Positions 1 through 6,727 of a stretch of DNA of 64,000 nt are shown piece by piece. Every line of letters begins with the position of its first letter. Position 1 is the stretch's first letter. The translations under genes and the position numbers were made by a program. The notes beneath the pieces are model-generated. The model did no database searches and was not told where the DNA came from. It was given only the letters and a program-made list of their open reading frames with translations. Origin of the DNA: an uncultured Alistipes sp. Lineage in GTDB: Bacteria; Bacteroidota; Bacteroidia; Bacteroidales; Rikenellaceae. The DNA is taken from contig CALUNL010000004.1 in NCBI GenBank assembly GCA_944322005.1, positions 62,001 to 126,000 on the forward strand, read 5' to 3'.

Positions 1-1
1 G

Positions 2-706
2 CGCGAATTCTATTCGGGAGTCGAGTTCGCCTGCCGGGAGGCGGAGGTAGATCTCGTCGGCGGAGACACGTCGGCGTCGCTCACGGGCCTCGTCATAAAC
101 GTCACCGCCATGGGCCGCGCCCGCAAGGAGAAGATAGCCTATCGCCGCGGGGCGAAGCTGCACGACCTCATATGCATAACGGGCAACCTCGGCGCATCGT
201 ACATGGGCCTTCAGCTGCTCGAACGCGAGAAGCGTGTCCTCGAAGGGGTGAACGACCCGAAACCGAAGTTCGACGGATACGAATATCTGCTCGAGCGCTA
301 CCTCAAGCCGCGCGCAAGGTACGATTTCGTGAAGACGCTCGACGAGGAGAACATGGTACCGACCTCGATGATAGACCTTACGGACGGCCTTGCGTCGGAC
401 ATGATGCAGATATGCAAGGCGTCGAAATGCGGAGCGAGAATCTACCTCGAGCGCATGCCGCTGGCCCGCCAGACAACGTCGCTGGCCGAGGAGATGCACA
501 TAGACCCGGTCGTTGCCGCGCTCAACGGCGGCGAGGACTACGAGCTGCTCTTCACGGTGCCGCTTTCGGAGAAGGAGCGCATACTCGGCCTGGGCTGCAT
601 CGACATCATCGGCCACATCACGTCAGAGGAGAGCGGCTGCCTGCTGGTCACCCCGGACGGAGGCGAGATACGCATGAAGGCGCAGGGATTCAAGGAGAAG
701 GAGTAG
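2..706 (+). CDS. thiL: Thiamine-monophosphate kinase, 3' part
   Basis: ThiL phosphorylates thiamine monophosphate to thiamine diphosphate, the last step of cofactor synthesis in the cytosol. The reading frame is already open at base 2 and runs to a TAG at 704-706, so the N-terminal part lies outside the window. The visible part carries the family's VDLVGGDT segment followed by a GLVINVTAMG strand, then a DLTDGLASD motif and a NGGEDYELLF motif, both typical of the PurM/ThiL ATP-binding fold. An internal ATG at 110 falls inside the conserved domain and is not a start. The downstream gene is convergent. Family assignment is firm; only completeness is uncertain. Confidence 0.9.
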   Translation, partial: REFYSGVEFACREAEVDLVGGDTSASLTGLVINVTAMGRARKEKIAYRRGAKLHDLICITGNLGASYMGLQLLEREKRVLEGVNDPKPKFDGYEYLLERYLKPRARYDFVKTLDEENMVPTSMIDLTDGLASDMMQICKASKCGARIYLERMPLARQTTSLAEEMHIDPVVAALNGGEDYELLFTVPLSEKERILGLGCIDIIGHITSEESGCLLVTPDGGEIRMKAQGFKEKE

Positions 707-737
707 GGAAAGCCCTTGCGGAGCGTTCCGTGCGGCA

Positions 738-1175
738 TCATGCCACCCAATAATAGAGCAATGCCCATGTAATGAAGCGCGCGCACTTTCCGACTAACAT
801 CCAGAATGCCATCGGGACGAACTTCACGCGATAGAATCCGAGGGCGACGGCAAAGACGTCGCCGATGAAGGGCACCCATGTGAGCAGTGCCACTATCGGG
901 CCGAAACGGTCGATGAAGTGTTTCTGCTTTTCGAGGCTTTCGCGCTTGACGTGCAGCTTCTCGATCCACTCCCACTTGCCGATACGGCCTATGCCGTAGG
1001 AGGTGAGTCCGCCGAGCCAGTTTCCGACCGTCGCCACCGATATGGCCAGCGGAGCGTCGGCTCCGGCGGCAAGCATCCCCACCAGCAGCACGTCGGCACT
1101 GAAAGGCACCACTGTCGCGGCGAGAAACGACCCGATGAAGAGTCCGAAATACCCGAGTCCCAATAACCACTCCAT
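738..1175 (-). CDS. YqaA/DedA-type (SNARE-associated) membrane protein
   Basis: A 145 aa integral inner-membrane protein. It has hydrophobic segments near residues 5-25, 35-55, 85-105 and 120-142. A PFSADVLLVGMLAAG stretch and a WVPFIGDVFAVALGFYR stretch recall the re-entrant loops of the DedA superfamily. DedA proteins are now linked to lipid flipping and envelope homeostasis; the exact substrate of the short YqaA branch is unknown. I start at the ATG at 1175, which gives a normal N-terminus MEWLLGLGYFG. The frame is open back to 1316, but that would add an unconvincing non-conserved extension and run into the rpsF promoter region. It is convergent with thiL. Confidence 0.8.
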   Translation of the reverse strand: MEWLLGLGYFGLFIGSFLAATVVPFSADVLLVGMLAAGADAPLAISVATVGNWLGGLTSYGIGRIGKWEWIEKLHVKRESLEKQKHFIDRFGPIVALLTWVPFIGDVFAVALGFYRVKFVPMAFWMLVGKCARFITWALLYYWVA

Positions 1176-1277
1176 ATGCTGTACGTCCGGATGGCTCCCA
1201 TTGGGCAAATGCGCTGCCACGGGGCACGAAATCCGCGTCAAATATAGGGATAAATGCAAAAAAATCATCGCTTTTTG

Positions 1278-1307
1278 TTTGGTGAACGCAATTTTTGTAT
1301 ATCTTTG
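1278..1307 (+). promoter_or_regulatory. Bacteroidetes-type promoter for rpsF-rpsR-rplI
   Basis: A TTTG at 1278-1281 and a TATCTTTG at 1300-1307, separated by 18 bp, match the Bacteroidetes -33/-7 consensus. Transcription would start near 1314, leaving a leader of about 35 nt before rpsF. Seen in sequence; function inferred. Confidence 0.7.
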
Positions 1308-1348
1308 CCACGCCAAATATCAGGCGAACGTTTAAACAACAAACAATT

Positions 1349-1696
1349 ATGAACAATTACGAAACCGTTTTCATTGTCACTCCGGTCCTTTCCGAGGCAC
1401 AGGTAAAGGAGGTTGCTGACAAATTCCAGGGTGTAATCACCGAGAACGGCGGTCAGATTGTGAATTTCGAGAACTGGGGTTTGAAAAAACTCGCATACCC
1501 GATTCAGAATAAGACCACCGGCTTCTACTTCCTGGCAGAGTTCACCGGCGAGGGTTCCATCGTGGAGAAGCTCGAGACCCAGTACCGCCGCGATGAGCGT
1601 ATCATCCGTTTCTTAACTTTCAAGCAGGACAAGTACGCTGTGGAGTATTCCGAGAAGCGTCGCGCCAAGCTTGCCAACAAAAACAAGGAGGAGTAA
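1349..1696 (+). CDS. rpsF: 30S ribosomal protein S6
   Basis: A 115 aa S6 protein, which binds the central domain of 16S rRNA as a heterodimer with S18. It has the family opening [13 protein letters not shown], the [12 protein letters not shown] strand, and the C-terminal [13 protein letters not shown] segment. The ATG at 1349 lies about 35 nt after the inferred transcription start. The open frame extends upstream to 1295, but that codon overlaps the -7 box, so it is not the start. First gene of a three-gene ribosomal protein operon; rpsR begins 3 nt after the stop. The C-terminal tail is lysine-rich, as is usual. Confidence 0.95.
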   Translation: MNNYETVFIVTPVLSEAQVKEVADKFQGVITENGGQIVNFENWGLKKLAYPIQNKTTGFYFLAEFTGEGSIVEKLETQYRRDERIIRFLTFKQDKYAVEYSEKRRAKLANKNKEE

Positions 1697-1699
1697 ACC

Positions 1700-1978
1700 A
1701 TGGCACAGGAGAACAATCAGGCAGGCGAACTGCGTTACCTCAACCCGGTATCGGTCGATGTAAAGAAGAAGAAGTATTGCCGTTTCAAGAAACTCGGCAT
1801 CAAGTATGTTGATTATAAGGATGGAGAATTCCTGAAGAAGTTCCTCAACGAGCAGGGCAAGATTCTGCCTCGCCGCCTTACGGGAACCTCGCAGAAGTTC
1901 CAGAAGAAGGTCGCACAGGCCGTAAAGCGTGCGCGTCACCTTGCAATTCTGCCATTCGTAACCGATTGTATGAAATAA
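1700..1978 (+). CDS. rpsR: 30S ribosomal protein S18
   Basis: S18 of 92 aa, the partner of S6 on the small-subunit platform. The core is recognisable from [16 protein letters not shown] through [29 protein letters not shown], the standard S18 RNA-binding end (quoted here as positions about 28-88). An N-terminal extension of about 20 residues relative to the shortest bacterial S18 is common in Bacteroidetes. An AGGAGGAG-like purine stretch at the end of rpsF may help translational coupling. It lies between rpsF and rplI on one transcript. Confidence 0.95.
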   Translation: MAQENNQAGELRYLNPVSVDVKKKKYCRFKKLGIKYVDYKDGEFLKKFLNEQGKILPRRLTGTSQKFQKKVAQAVKRARHLAILPFVTDCMK

Positions 1979-1990
1979 GGAGGGGCTGCT

Positions 1991-2431
1991 ATGGAGATAA
2001 TACTTATCAAAGACGTCGAGAACCTGGGCTACGCCAACGATATCGTAAACGTAAGGCCGGGATATGCCAACAACTACCTCATTCCTAACGGACTGGCCCG
2101 CGTAGCCACCGATTCCGCAAAGAAGGTGCTGGCAGAGAACCTCAAGCAGCGCGCCCACAAGGACGCCAAGATCCTTGCCGATGCACAGGCACTGGCAGAG
2201 AAGCTTGCAAACCTTCCGCTTTCGTTCACCGTCAAGGCCGAGGATGGCAAGATCTTCGGTTCGATTACCTCCGCCGACGTTGCCGAAGCTTTGGCAGCGA
2301 AGGGCATCGAGGTCGACAGGAAGAACATCAGCGTAGAGCCTATCAAGACCGTAGGAGAGTACAAGGCCGCCATCAAGCTCCACAGGGAGGTGAAGGCCGA
2401 GGTATCCCTCAGCGTTGCATCAGAGGAGTAA
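1991..2431 (+). CDS. rplI: 50S ribosomal protein L9
   Basis: L9 of 146 aa, a two-domain protein joined by a long helix, located near the L1 stalk. The N-domain shows the family signature with ENLGYANDIVNVRPGYANNYLIP at residues 11-33 (GYANNYLIP is the diagnostic part). The C-domain shows DGKIFGSITSADVAEAL near 79-95. AAGGAGGGGC lies before the ATG. Last gene of the operon; a strong hairpin with a T7 tract follows 23 nt after the stop. Confidence 0.95.
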   Translation: MEIILIKDVENLGYANDIVNVRPGYANNYLIPNGLARVATDSAKKVLAENLKQRAHKDAKILADAQALAEKLANLPLSFTVKAEDGKIFGSITSADVAEALAAKGIEVDRKNISVEPIKTVGEYKAAIKLHREVKAEVSLSVASEE

Positions 2432-2454
2432 CCGCTCCCGCGACAATATCACGA

Positions 2455-2489
2455 GCAGGTCGTCCGACAACGGACGGCCTGCTTTTTTT
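2455..2489 (+). terminator. Rho-independent terminator after rplI
   Basis: Inverted repeat GCAGGTCGTCCG (2455-2466) and CGGACGGCCTGC (2471-2482), with one G-T wobble and a 4-nt ACAA loop, followed directly by seven Ts at 2483-2489. It ends the ribosomal protein operon. Confidence 0.9.
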
Positions 2490-2612
2490 CGCCCGTACAA
2501 CCCCGCTTCACTCCCGGACATGGAGTGCCGGCAAATGCCGCAGGTACGGTATTTGCACCGACGGCCAAAGTTCAAACATCCGGAAAATACGGCTGTAAAA
2601 ACCTCGGGCGGA

Positions 2613-2744
2613 ATACGTCCGCACCTTGCACTGCTACTGTGCAACACGATTTGGGCATGCGACTACCCCTTCTACAGCCTCGTGCCCGGCAAATACGTCA
2701 CGCCTCTTGCGATGGCCACCGCCTCGCTCGTCGCGGCGGCAATG
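2613..2744 (+). pseudogene. Remnant of an EamA/DMT-family transporter N-terminus
   Basis: Between the rplI terminator and the next gene's terminator lies a frame reading RPHLALLLCNTIWACDYPFY and then YVTPLAMATASLVAAA. This looks like the first transmembrane helix and start of the second helix of a drug/metabolite (EamA) transporter, including the typical NTIW and TPLAMA positions. After about 43 residues the similarity stops and the frame ends at 2786, where an intact gene would run about 300 aa. No transporter continuation is visible in the other frames nearby. It is most simply the residue of a deleted gene. The match was recognised by eye, so a chance hydrophobic frame is possible. Confidence 0.5.
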
Positions 2745-2784
2745 GATGCCGCCATTGGATGTACACGGTATAGTCTCGACAGAT

Positions 2785-2818
2785 AAAACGACGGGGAGAA
2801 CTCAAAAGTTCTCCCCGC
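2785..2818 (-). terminator. Rho-independent terminator of the leftward fimbrillin gene
   Basis: Read on the minus strand: CGGGGAGAAC, a 6-nt loop, GTTCTCCCCG (2793-2802 with 2809-2818), then a short T-rich tail (2785-2792). It lies 26 nt beyond the stop of the leftward lipoprotein gene. Confidence 0.8.
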
Positions 2819-2843
2819 CATCATATCAATCATATTGAGCCTA

Positions 2844-4832
2844 TCAGTTGTAGCCTACATATACGGATTTCAAAATGACGCCATTTGTACCTACACTCCA
2901 ACTGCTTCCCTTCGCTCCGTCTGTGTAAATGCATATGCTCGACACATCTCCCAATGTAAGGGTTCTCGATATCGTCTGGAACGAAGCTCCTCCTCCCGGC
3001 AACAATCGTGAACCGGAGAGTACCGTAGCCTCTCCCGAGGCCGATGCGGAAGAAGATGCAGACACATATACGCTCGGCTTGTAATTTCCCGGTATGGAAC
3101 CGCCGTATGCATATGCCTCCAGAGAAACATTCACGTCAAACGAATCCCCGGCAATATGGAAGGCAGGAAGTATCGCATATGCCACAGTCGTATTAAACCT
3201 CAACGTATTGCTATCTGCCGTATCCACATTGCTTACGCTCCATCCGGTCGGATTAGAACTGCTGAACGATGTAATAGAATACGGTATACCGGTTACATGG
3301 ACGGTGTATGAAGGGGTGCTCATCACATAACCGTTTTTGAGGGTTATGTCGATGCGGCTGTCATAGCCGCCCCATGCGAGGTTGCCGGCGGAGAACTCCG
3401 AACCGATATTTCCGGCAAGAGTCGAGGCGCCGTAGTGAAGCACTACTGAATTGACAAGGTTCGATACGACATAGTCGTCATTGACCGACACCGACGCATA
3501 GATTGTACTGCCGTCGAGACCGTTGTCCTTTGCAACGCTGCCGTTGCTGTTGTAGGATGAGCGTATGGTATGCGAAGCGATGGCCAGATCACCCGTTACG
3601 ATTACCTTCTGCGCCTCGGCCACGACCTCCGTACCGTCCGAAAGCCTTGCGTAAGGCACCACCGAATATTCGCCGCTCGAAAGGCCGCCGACCTCCATAT
3701 TGAACGTAAGCGATGTCTCCTGCGATGGATATACCGTGCCGTTGACCTTCACGCCGCGCTCGGCCACCTTGTCGGACGAAATGCCGGCAATGCGGATATT
3801 GCGGGCATAAAGGGTTCCAGGCTCAAGCTCCGTAAGATTATTGCCTATGTAATCGGTGTACCACGACGTCACATCCTCCATGGATATGGATGCCGGATCC
3901 CACTTCACGTTGAAACCCGTACGAGTCTTTGCCCTGAAGGTCTTGCTGCCGACGGAACGTGTAACCGAGGAGCCGGAGTCGTCTGTCAACACTATCGTAA
4001 GTGAGCTGACGGTAACAGGGGCCACCTCCAGCCTGTACTCGTAATAGTCGCCCACCTTCGCCATCGACGAAAGGTTGTCGGCCGTAATCACGTTGCTGCT
4101 TCCGGAGAACGAGAACGAAACGTCGGCGAGCGAACCGTCGTCGCCGGTGGTTGCCGAGAACGTTCCGACAATCGGTACGTCGGCCGTAACGGATATGGAC
4201 CTCACCGGTTTCGGCGTGACGCCGTCATTCTCGAACACGCGGATGGCGATTGCACCGTTGAGCGTCTTCATCGAGACCTGCGTCAGTGCATCCAGCGTCG
4301 TCTTCGAATCGGACGATGCCCACAGGTACGGCGTCCACTTTCCGTCCTGCACCGACGGTATGGTCAGGTTGCAGGTAGTGGTACTGGAAACATTCCCAAA
4401 TGCTGTCGCAGGCAGTACCGTAGATGTGGAAATAGTCGAGTAGGCAGCAGGATAAACGAAGTGAAAATAGCGCTGGTCATCGACGTATGTCGTAACATTG
4501 CCACCGAAAACGGCGGTATTGGTGCCGTCTCCCTTTACAAGTTCAATGGTTTCACCCTCCTTGGTCTCCGTTCTGCCGAGGGGTACCCACGTCTCCGAAG
4601 AGACCTTTCCCTGTACTATCTTCATCTGGTCGCCGGGCTCCCAGTATGCCTTCAAATCGGCATCGTACGACGCCCTCGTATCGGTCTCATCCGCTCCGAC
4701 ACCAATCTCCGCATATCTGACTACAGCTTCCGACGCAGCGGGAGCCTGAGCAACATCTTCCGTTGCCTCCTGCGCACAACCTGTCGCAAGAGCCGCCACA
4801 CAGATGGCACATAGAGTCCTTTTTGTAATCAT
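2844..4832 (-). CDS. Large fimbrillin-like surface lipoprotein
   Basis: A 662 aa predicted lipoprotein. The signal peptide ends in a lipobox with Cys19 (ALATGC), followed by the acidic linker common to surface-exposed lipoproteins of this phylum. Residues about 50-320 look like the fimbrillin/Mfa N-terminal beta-sandwich: a TRASYD..L..YWEPGDQM start and alternating threonine/serine-rich strands. The remaining half is beta-rich and low in cysteine, without a motif I can name. Family knowledge: such proteins form the shaft or tip of type V pili, or act as adhesins. It is the second gene of a leftward unit, 57 nt after the tiny gene at 4890-5018, and ends at a clear terminator. Whether it polymerises or caps a fibre cannot be told from sequence alone. 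Confidence 0.75.
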   Translation of the reverse strand: MITKRTLCAICVAALATGCAQEATEDVAQAPAASEAVVRYAEIGVGADETDTRASYDADLKAYWEPGDQMKIVQGKVSSETWVPLGRTETKEGETIELVKGDGTNTAVFGGNVTTYVDDQRYFHFVYPAAYSTISTSTVLPATAFGNVSSTTTCNLTIPSVQDGKWTPYLWASSDSKTTLDALTQVSMKTLNGAIAIRVFENDGVTPKPVRSISVTADVPIVGTFSATTGDDGSLADVSFSFSGSSNVITADNLSSMAKVGDYYEYRLEVAPVTVSSLTIVLTDDSGSSVTRSVGSKTFRAKTRTGFNVKWDPASISMEDVTSWYTDYIGNNLTELEPGTLYARNIRIAGISSDKVAERGVKVNGTVYPSQETSLTFNMEVGGLSSGEYSVVPYARLSDGTEVVAEAQKVIVTGDLAIASHTIRSSYNSNGSVAKDNGLDGSTIYASVSVNDDYVVSNLVNSVVLHYGASTLAGNIGSEFSAGNLAWGGYDSRIDITLKNGYVMSTPSYTVHVTGIPYSITSFSSSNPTGWSVSNVDTADSNTLRFNTTVAYAILPAFHIAGDSFDVNVSLEAYAYGGSIPGNYKPSVYVSASSSASASGEATVLSGSRLLPGGGASFQTISRTLTLGDVSSICIYTDGAKGSSWSVGTNGVILKSVYVGYN

Positions 4833-4889
4833 AATATCGTATTTGTTTGATTGCCTTTTGATAAATATTCAAAACAGATTCTCGGATGA

Positions 4890-5018
4890 CTAATATGTAT
4901 CATCGAATCCGTCATCCTCACCGTCCTCAAACCCTGCACCGGCAGTCGCATAAAAGCCACGTTCGCAACATATATACTCCACTTCAAGCATCGGAGCAAA
5001 ATAAGCAAGTTTTTTCAT
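4890..5018 (-). CDS. 42-aa peptide of the E(K/R)GF family, first gene of leftward fimbrillin unit
   Basis: An ATG at 5018 (minus strand) opens 42 codons ending in TAG at 4890-4892. The peptide starts MKKLAYFAPMLEVEY, has ERGF at residues 19-22, and ends in an acidic tail with FEDGEDDGFDD at 30-40. Two more short genes in this window (5229-5360 and 52181-52300) share the layout: MK start, aromatic plus proline near residues 5-12, E(K/R)GF, then F-E-x-G and an acidic end. All three lie beside a fimbrillin-like lipoprotein. A well-spaced promoter lies upstream. No signal peptide is visible. I do not know a function. Short peptides of this kind are common next to surface-protein genes in Bacteroidales, but to my knowledge are uncharacterised. 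Confidence 0.65.
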   Translation of the reverse strand: MKKLAYFAPMLEVEYICCERGFYATAGAGFEDGEDDGFDDTY

Positions 5019-5055
5019 ATCTGTTTGTTTTATATAAAGTTACAACTATATTTGA

Positions 5056-5086
5056 CAAAAGTAACATTTTAATCAGTTACTTCAAA
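5056..5086 (-). promoter_or_regulatory. Promoter of the leftward peptide-fimbrillin unit
   Basis: On the minus strand: TTTG at 5086-5083, a 19-bp spacer, and TACTTTTG at 5063-5056, matching the Bacteroidetes consensus. The start would be near 5049, about 30 nt before the ATG at 5018. Confidence 0.65.
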
Positions 5087-5171
5087 TATTTTTCAACGAA
5101 ACAGGCTTTTTGCATCACAAACAGCATATTGCATCCTGTTTGTGACGGGAATACGCCGACGGGACTTCATG

Positions 5172-5201
5172 TTGTTTTTTGATATTTTTGTCTTATATTT
5201 G
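5172..5201 (+). promoter_or_regulatory. Promoter of the rightward peptide-fimbrillin-subtilase unit
   Basis: TTG at 5172-5174, a 19-bp spacer, and TATATTTG at 5194-5201. Transcription would begin near 5208, some 20 nt before the ATG at 5229. The 85 bp between the two divergent promoters is AT-rich and could bind a shared regulator, but no clear operator is visible. Confidence 0.7.
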
Positions 5202-5228
5202 TGATCTTACACCTTAAATCGACGACCT

Positions 5229-5360
5229 ATGAAAAGATTGAAAGACTATGTTTGTCCGGACCTGTACGGATTGTACGTCCGCACCGAAAAAGGCTTTGCC
5301 GATTCACAGACAGCAAAAGAGAACCCGGCATTCGAAGAGGGCCAGTCATACGAAATATAA
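5229..5360 (+). CDS. 43-aa peptide of the E(K/R)GF family, first gene of rightward fimbrillin unit
   Basis: An ATG at 5229 opens 43 codons plus TAA. The peptide begins MKRLKDYVCPDLYG, has EKGF at residues 20-23, and ends with NPAFEEGQSYEI. It keeps the same order of features as the peptide encoded divergently at 4890-5018 and the one at 52181-52300. It lies between a well-placed promoter and the fimbrillin start, only 19 nt upstream of the latter, so it is almost certainly co-transcribed. It could be a regulatory leader peptide, a small secreted or processed peptide, or an assembly factor; the sequence does not decide. No signal peptide is seen. Confidence 0.65.
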   Translation: MKRLKDYVCPDLYGLYVRTEKGFADSQTAKENPAFEEGQSYEI

Positions 5361-5379
5361 TAATATATATATCATAACA

Positions 5380-6699
5380 ATGAAAAAGAGATTCGCCATT
5401 CTGATGTGCGCGGCAGCCGCAGTCGCTTCCGGATGCACAAAAAAGGAGGACACCGCGAAAATTACGGAGGTGAAAGATGCAAAAGTGGTAATATCGGCAT
5501 CGATACTCGACACCAAGGCGGAATACGACAACGGTATGAAATCGGGATACTGGAACAGCACCGACCGTATCGGCGCATACCTGTACCGCAACTCTGGAAA
5601 CGGATATGCGGCACAGGCTACGAACGTAACATACACCAACTCCGGCGAGGACCGCTCACCGGTAGCGGAATTCACCACTGACTCGCAGTTCGGTGTGGCT
5701 GAAGGCGACGTCATGGTAGGATACTACCCTTTCGACGAGGCACAGGCATCGACCGACGCCTCCGGAAGCGCCGGATTCTCCGTATGGAGGGAGTTCGAAC
5801 TCCCGTCGCAGACGCAGACCGGCAACGGCTCGTCGGACCACATAGGAGCCTACGACTTCCTTGTGGCCACTCCCGTACGGATAGAAAAGAGCATGATCTC
5901 CGGCTCTGACGTGAACGTGCCGTTCACATTCACGCACGCCTTCTCCGCGATAAAGTTCGTCGTGAAAAATGACTTCACGCAGAGTTTCTCCGTACGCAAC
6001 ATAGAACTCACGTCATCCGACACGGGCAGGGCCCTGTCCGGCAGATTCAGCATCGACATAGCCAACTCCACAGTGCGCGGCGTACAGACGTCGAACAGCG
6101 TAAGGCTCGACGTATCGCAGGCCGGCACGATCGCACCCGGTTCGGAGTTCGTCGGATTCATGCTCATAAACGACTCTACGCTTCCTGTCGCATCGACAAT
6201 ATCGATAACGACGAATATCGGAATCTTCAAGATAGAAATCGGAGACGAGATGGAGTTCAACCGCGGATTCGTGCATACCGTGACATTCTCCGCCAGTGAT
6301 GAGACCCTCGACGACATTTTCGACACATCAATACTCGAGAAGTGCATCGGAAACTGGAAGCTTGATTCGTTCTGCGGCTCGACCGCCGAGCTCGACATAT
6401 ACATGTCACTCAATGACGACGACTCGTTCGTGCTCTACCAGCGTTCGCCGGAGTACGAGCCGACCGTATTCCGCGGCACGTACACATTCGACACGGTTGA
6501 CAACGTCTTCAGCGGCACATACTCCGACGGTGTGCACTGGGCGACGAGCTACCGGGTCGAGTCCGTCAGCGACGAGACCATGACATGGGTCAACACCGCA
6601 AATGCCGATGAGGTATCGGTATATGTGCGTTCCGAGATTCCGTCGACAATGCTCCAGAAACTCGGCATGTCGTCAATCTGCGCAAAACGCTTCCTGTAA
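5380..6699 (+). CDS. Fimbrillin-like lipoprotein with C-terminal lipocalin-like domain
   Basis: A 439 aa lipoprotein with lipobox Cys19 (AVASGC) followed by charged residues. Residues about 35-330 fit the fimbrillin family: a TKAEYDNG..SGYWNSTDRIGAYL opening, a GDVMVGYYPF strand, and a THAFSAIKFVV strand. The last 100 residues, from ILEKCIGNWKLDS onward, resemble the small lipocalin-like domain found behind many Bacteroidetes surface proteins. The ATG at 5380 gives a proper signal peptide; an in-frame extension to 5248 would overlap the tiny upstream gene. It is the middle gene of a peptide-fimbrillin-subtilase unit, with 28 nt to the protease. Expected location: outer-membrane surface or pilus. 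Confidence 0.75.
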   Translation: MKKRFAILMCAAAAVASGCTKKEDTAKITEVKDAKVVISASILDTKAEYDNGMKSGYWNSTDRIGAYLYRNSGNGYAAQATNVTYTNSGEDRSPVAEFTTDSQFGVAEGDVMVGYYPFDEAQASTDASGSAGFSVWREFELPSQTQTGNGSSDHIGAYDFLVATPVRIEKSMISGSDVNVPFTFTHAFSAIKFVVKNDFTQSFSVRNIELTSSDTGRALSGRFSIDIANSTVRGVQTSNSVRLDVSQAGTIAPGSEFVGFMLINDSTLPVASTISITTNIGIFKIEIGDEMEFNRGFVHTVTFSASDETLDDIFDTSILEKCIGNWKLDSFCGSTAELDIYMSLNDDDSFVLYQRSPEYEPTVFRGTYTFDTVDNVFSGTYSDGVHWATSYRVESVSDETMTWVNTANADEVSVYVRSEIPSTMLQKLGMSSICAKRFL

Positions 6700-6727
6700 T
6701 CATAAAACCGCATAAAACAGAAGAACA

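Noticed and set aside
538-1356. A 272-codon minus-strand open frame across thiL and the YqaA gene
   Set aside because: It is an antisense shadow of two real genes. It lacks domain signals and runs through the rpsF promoter.
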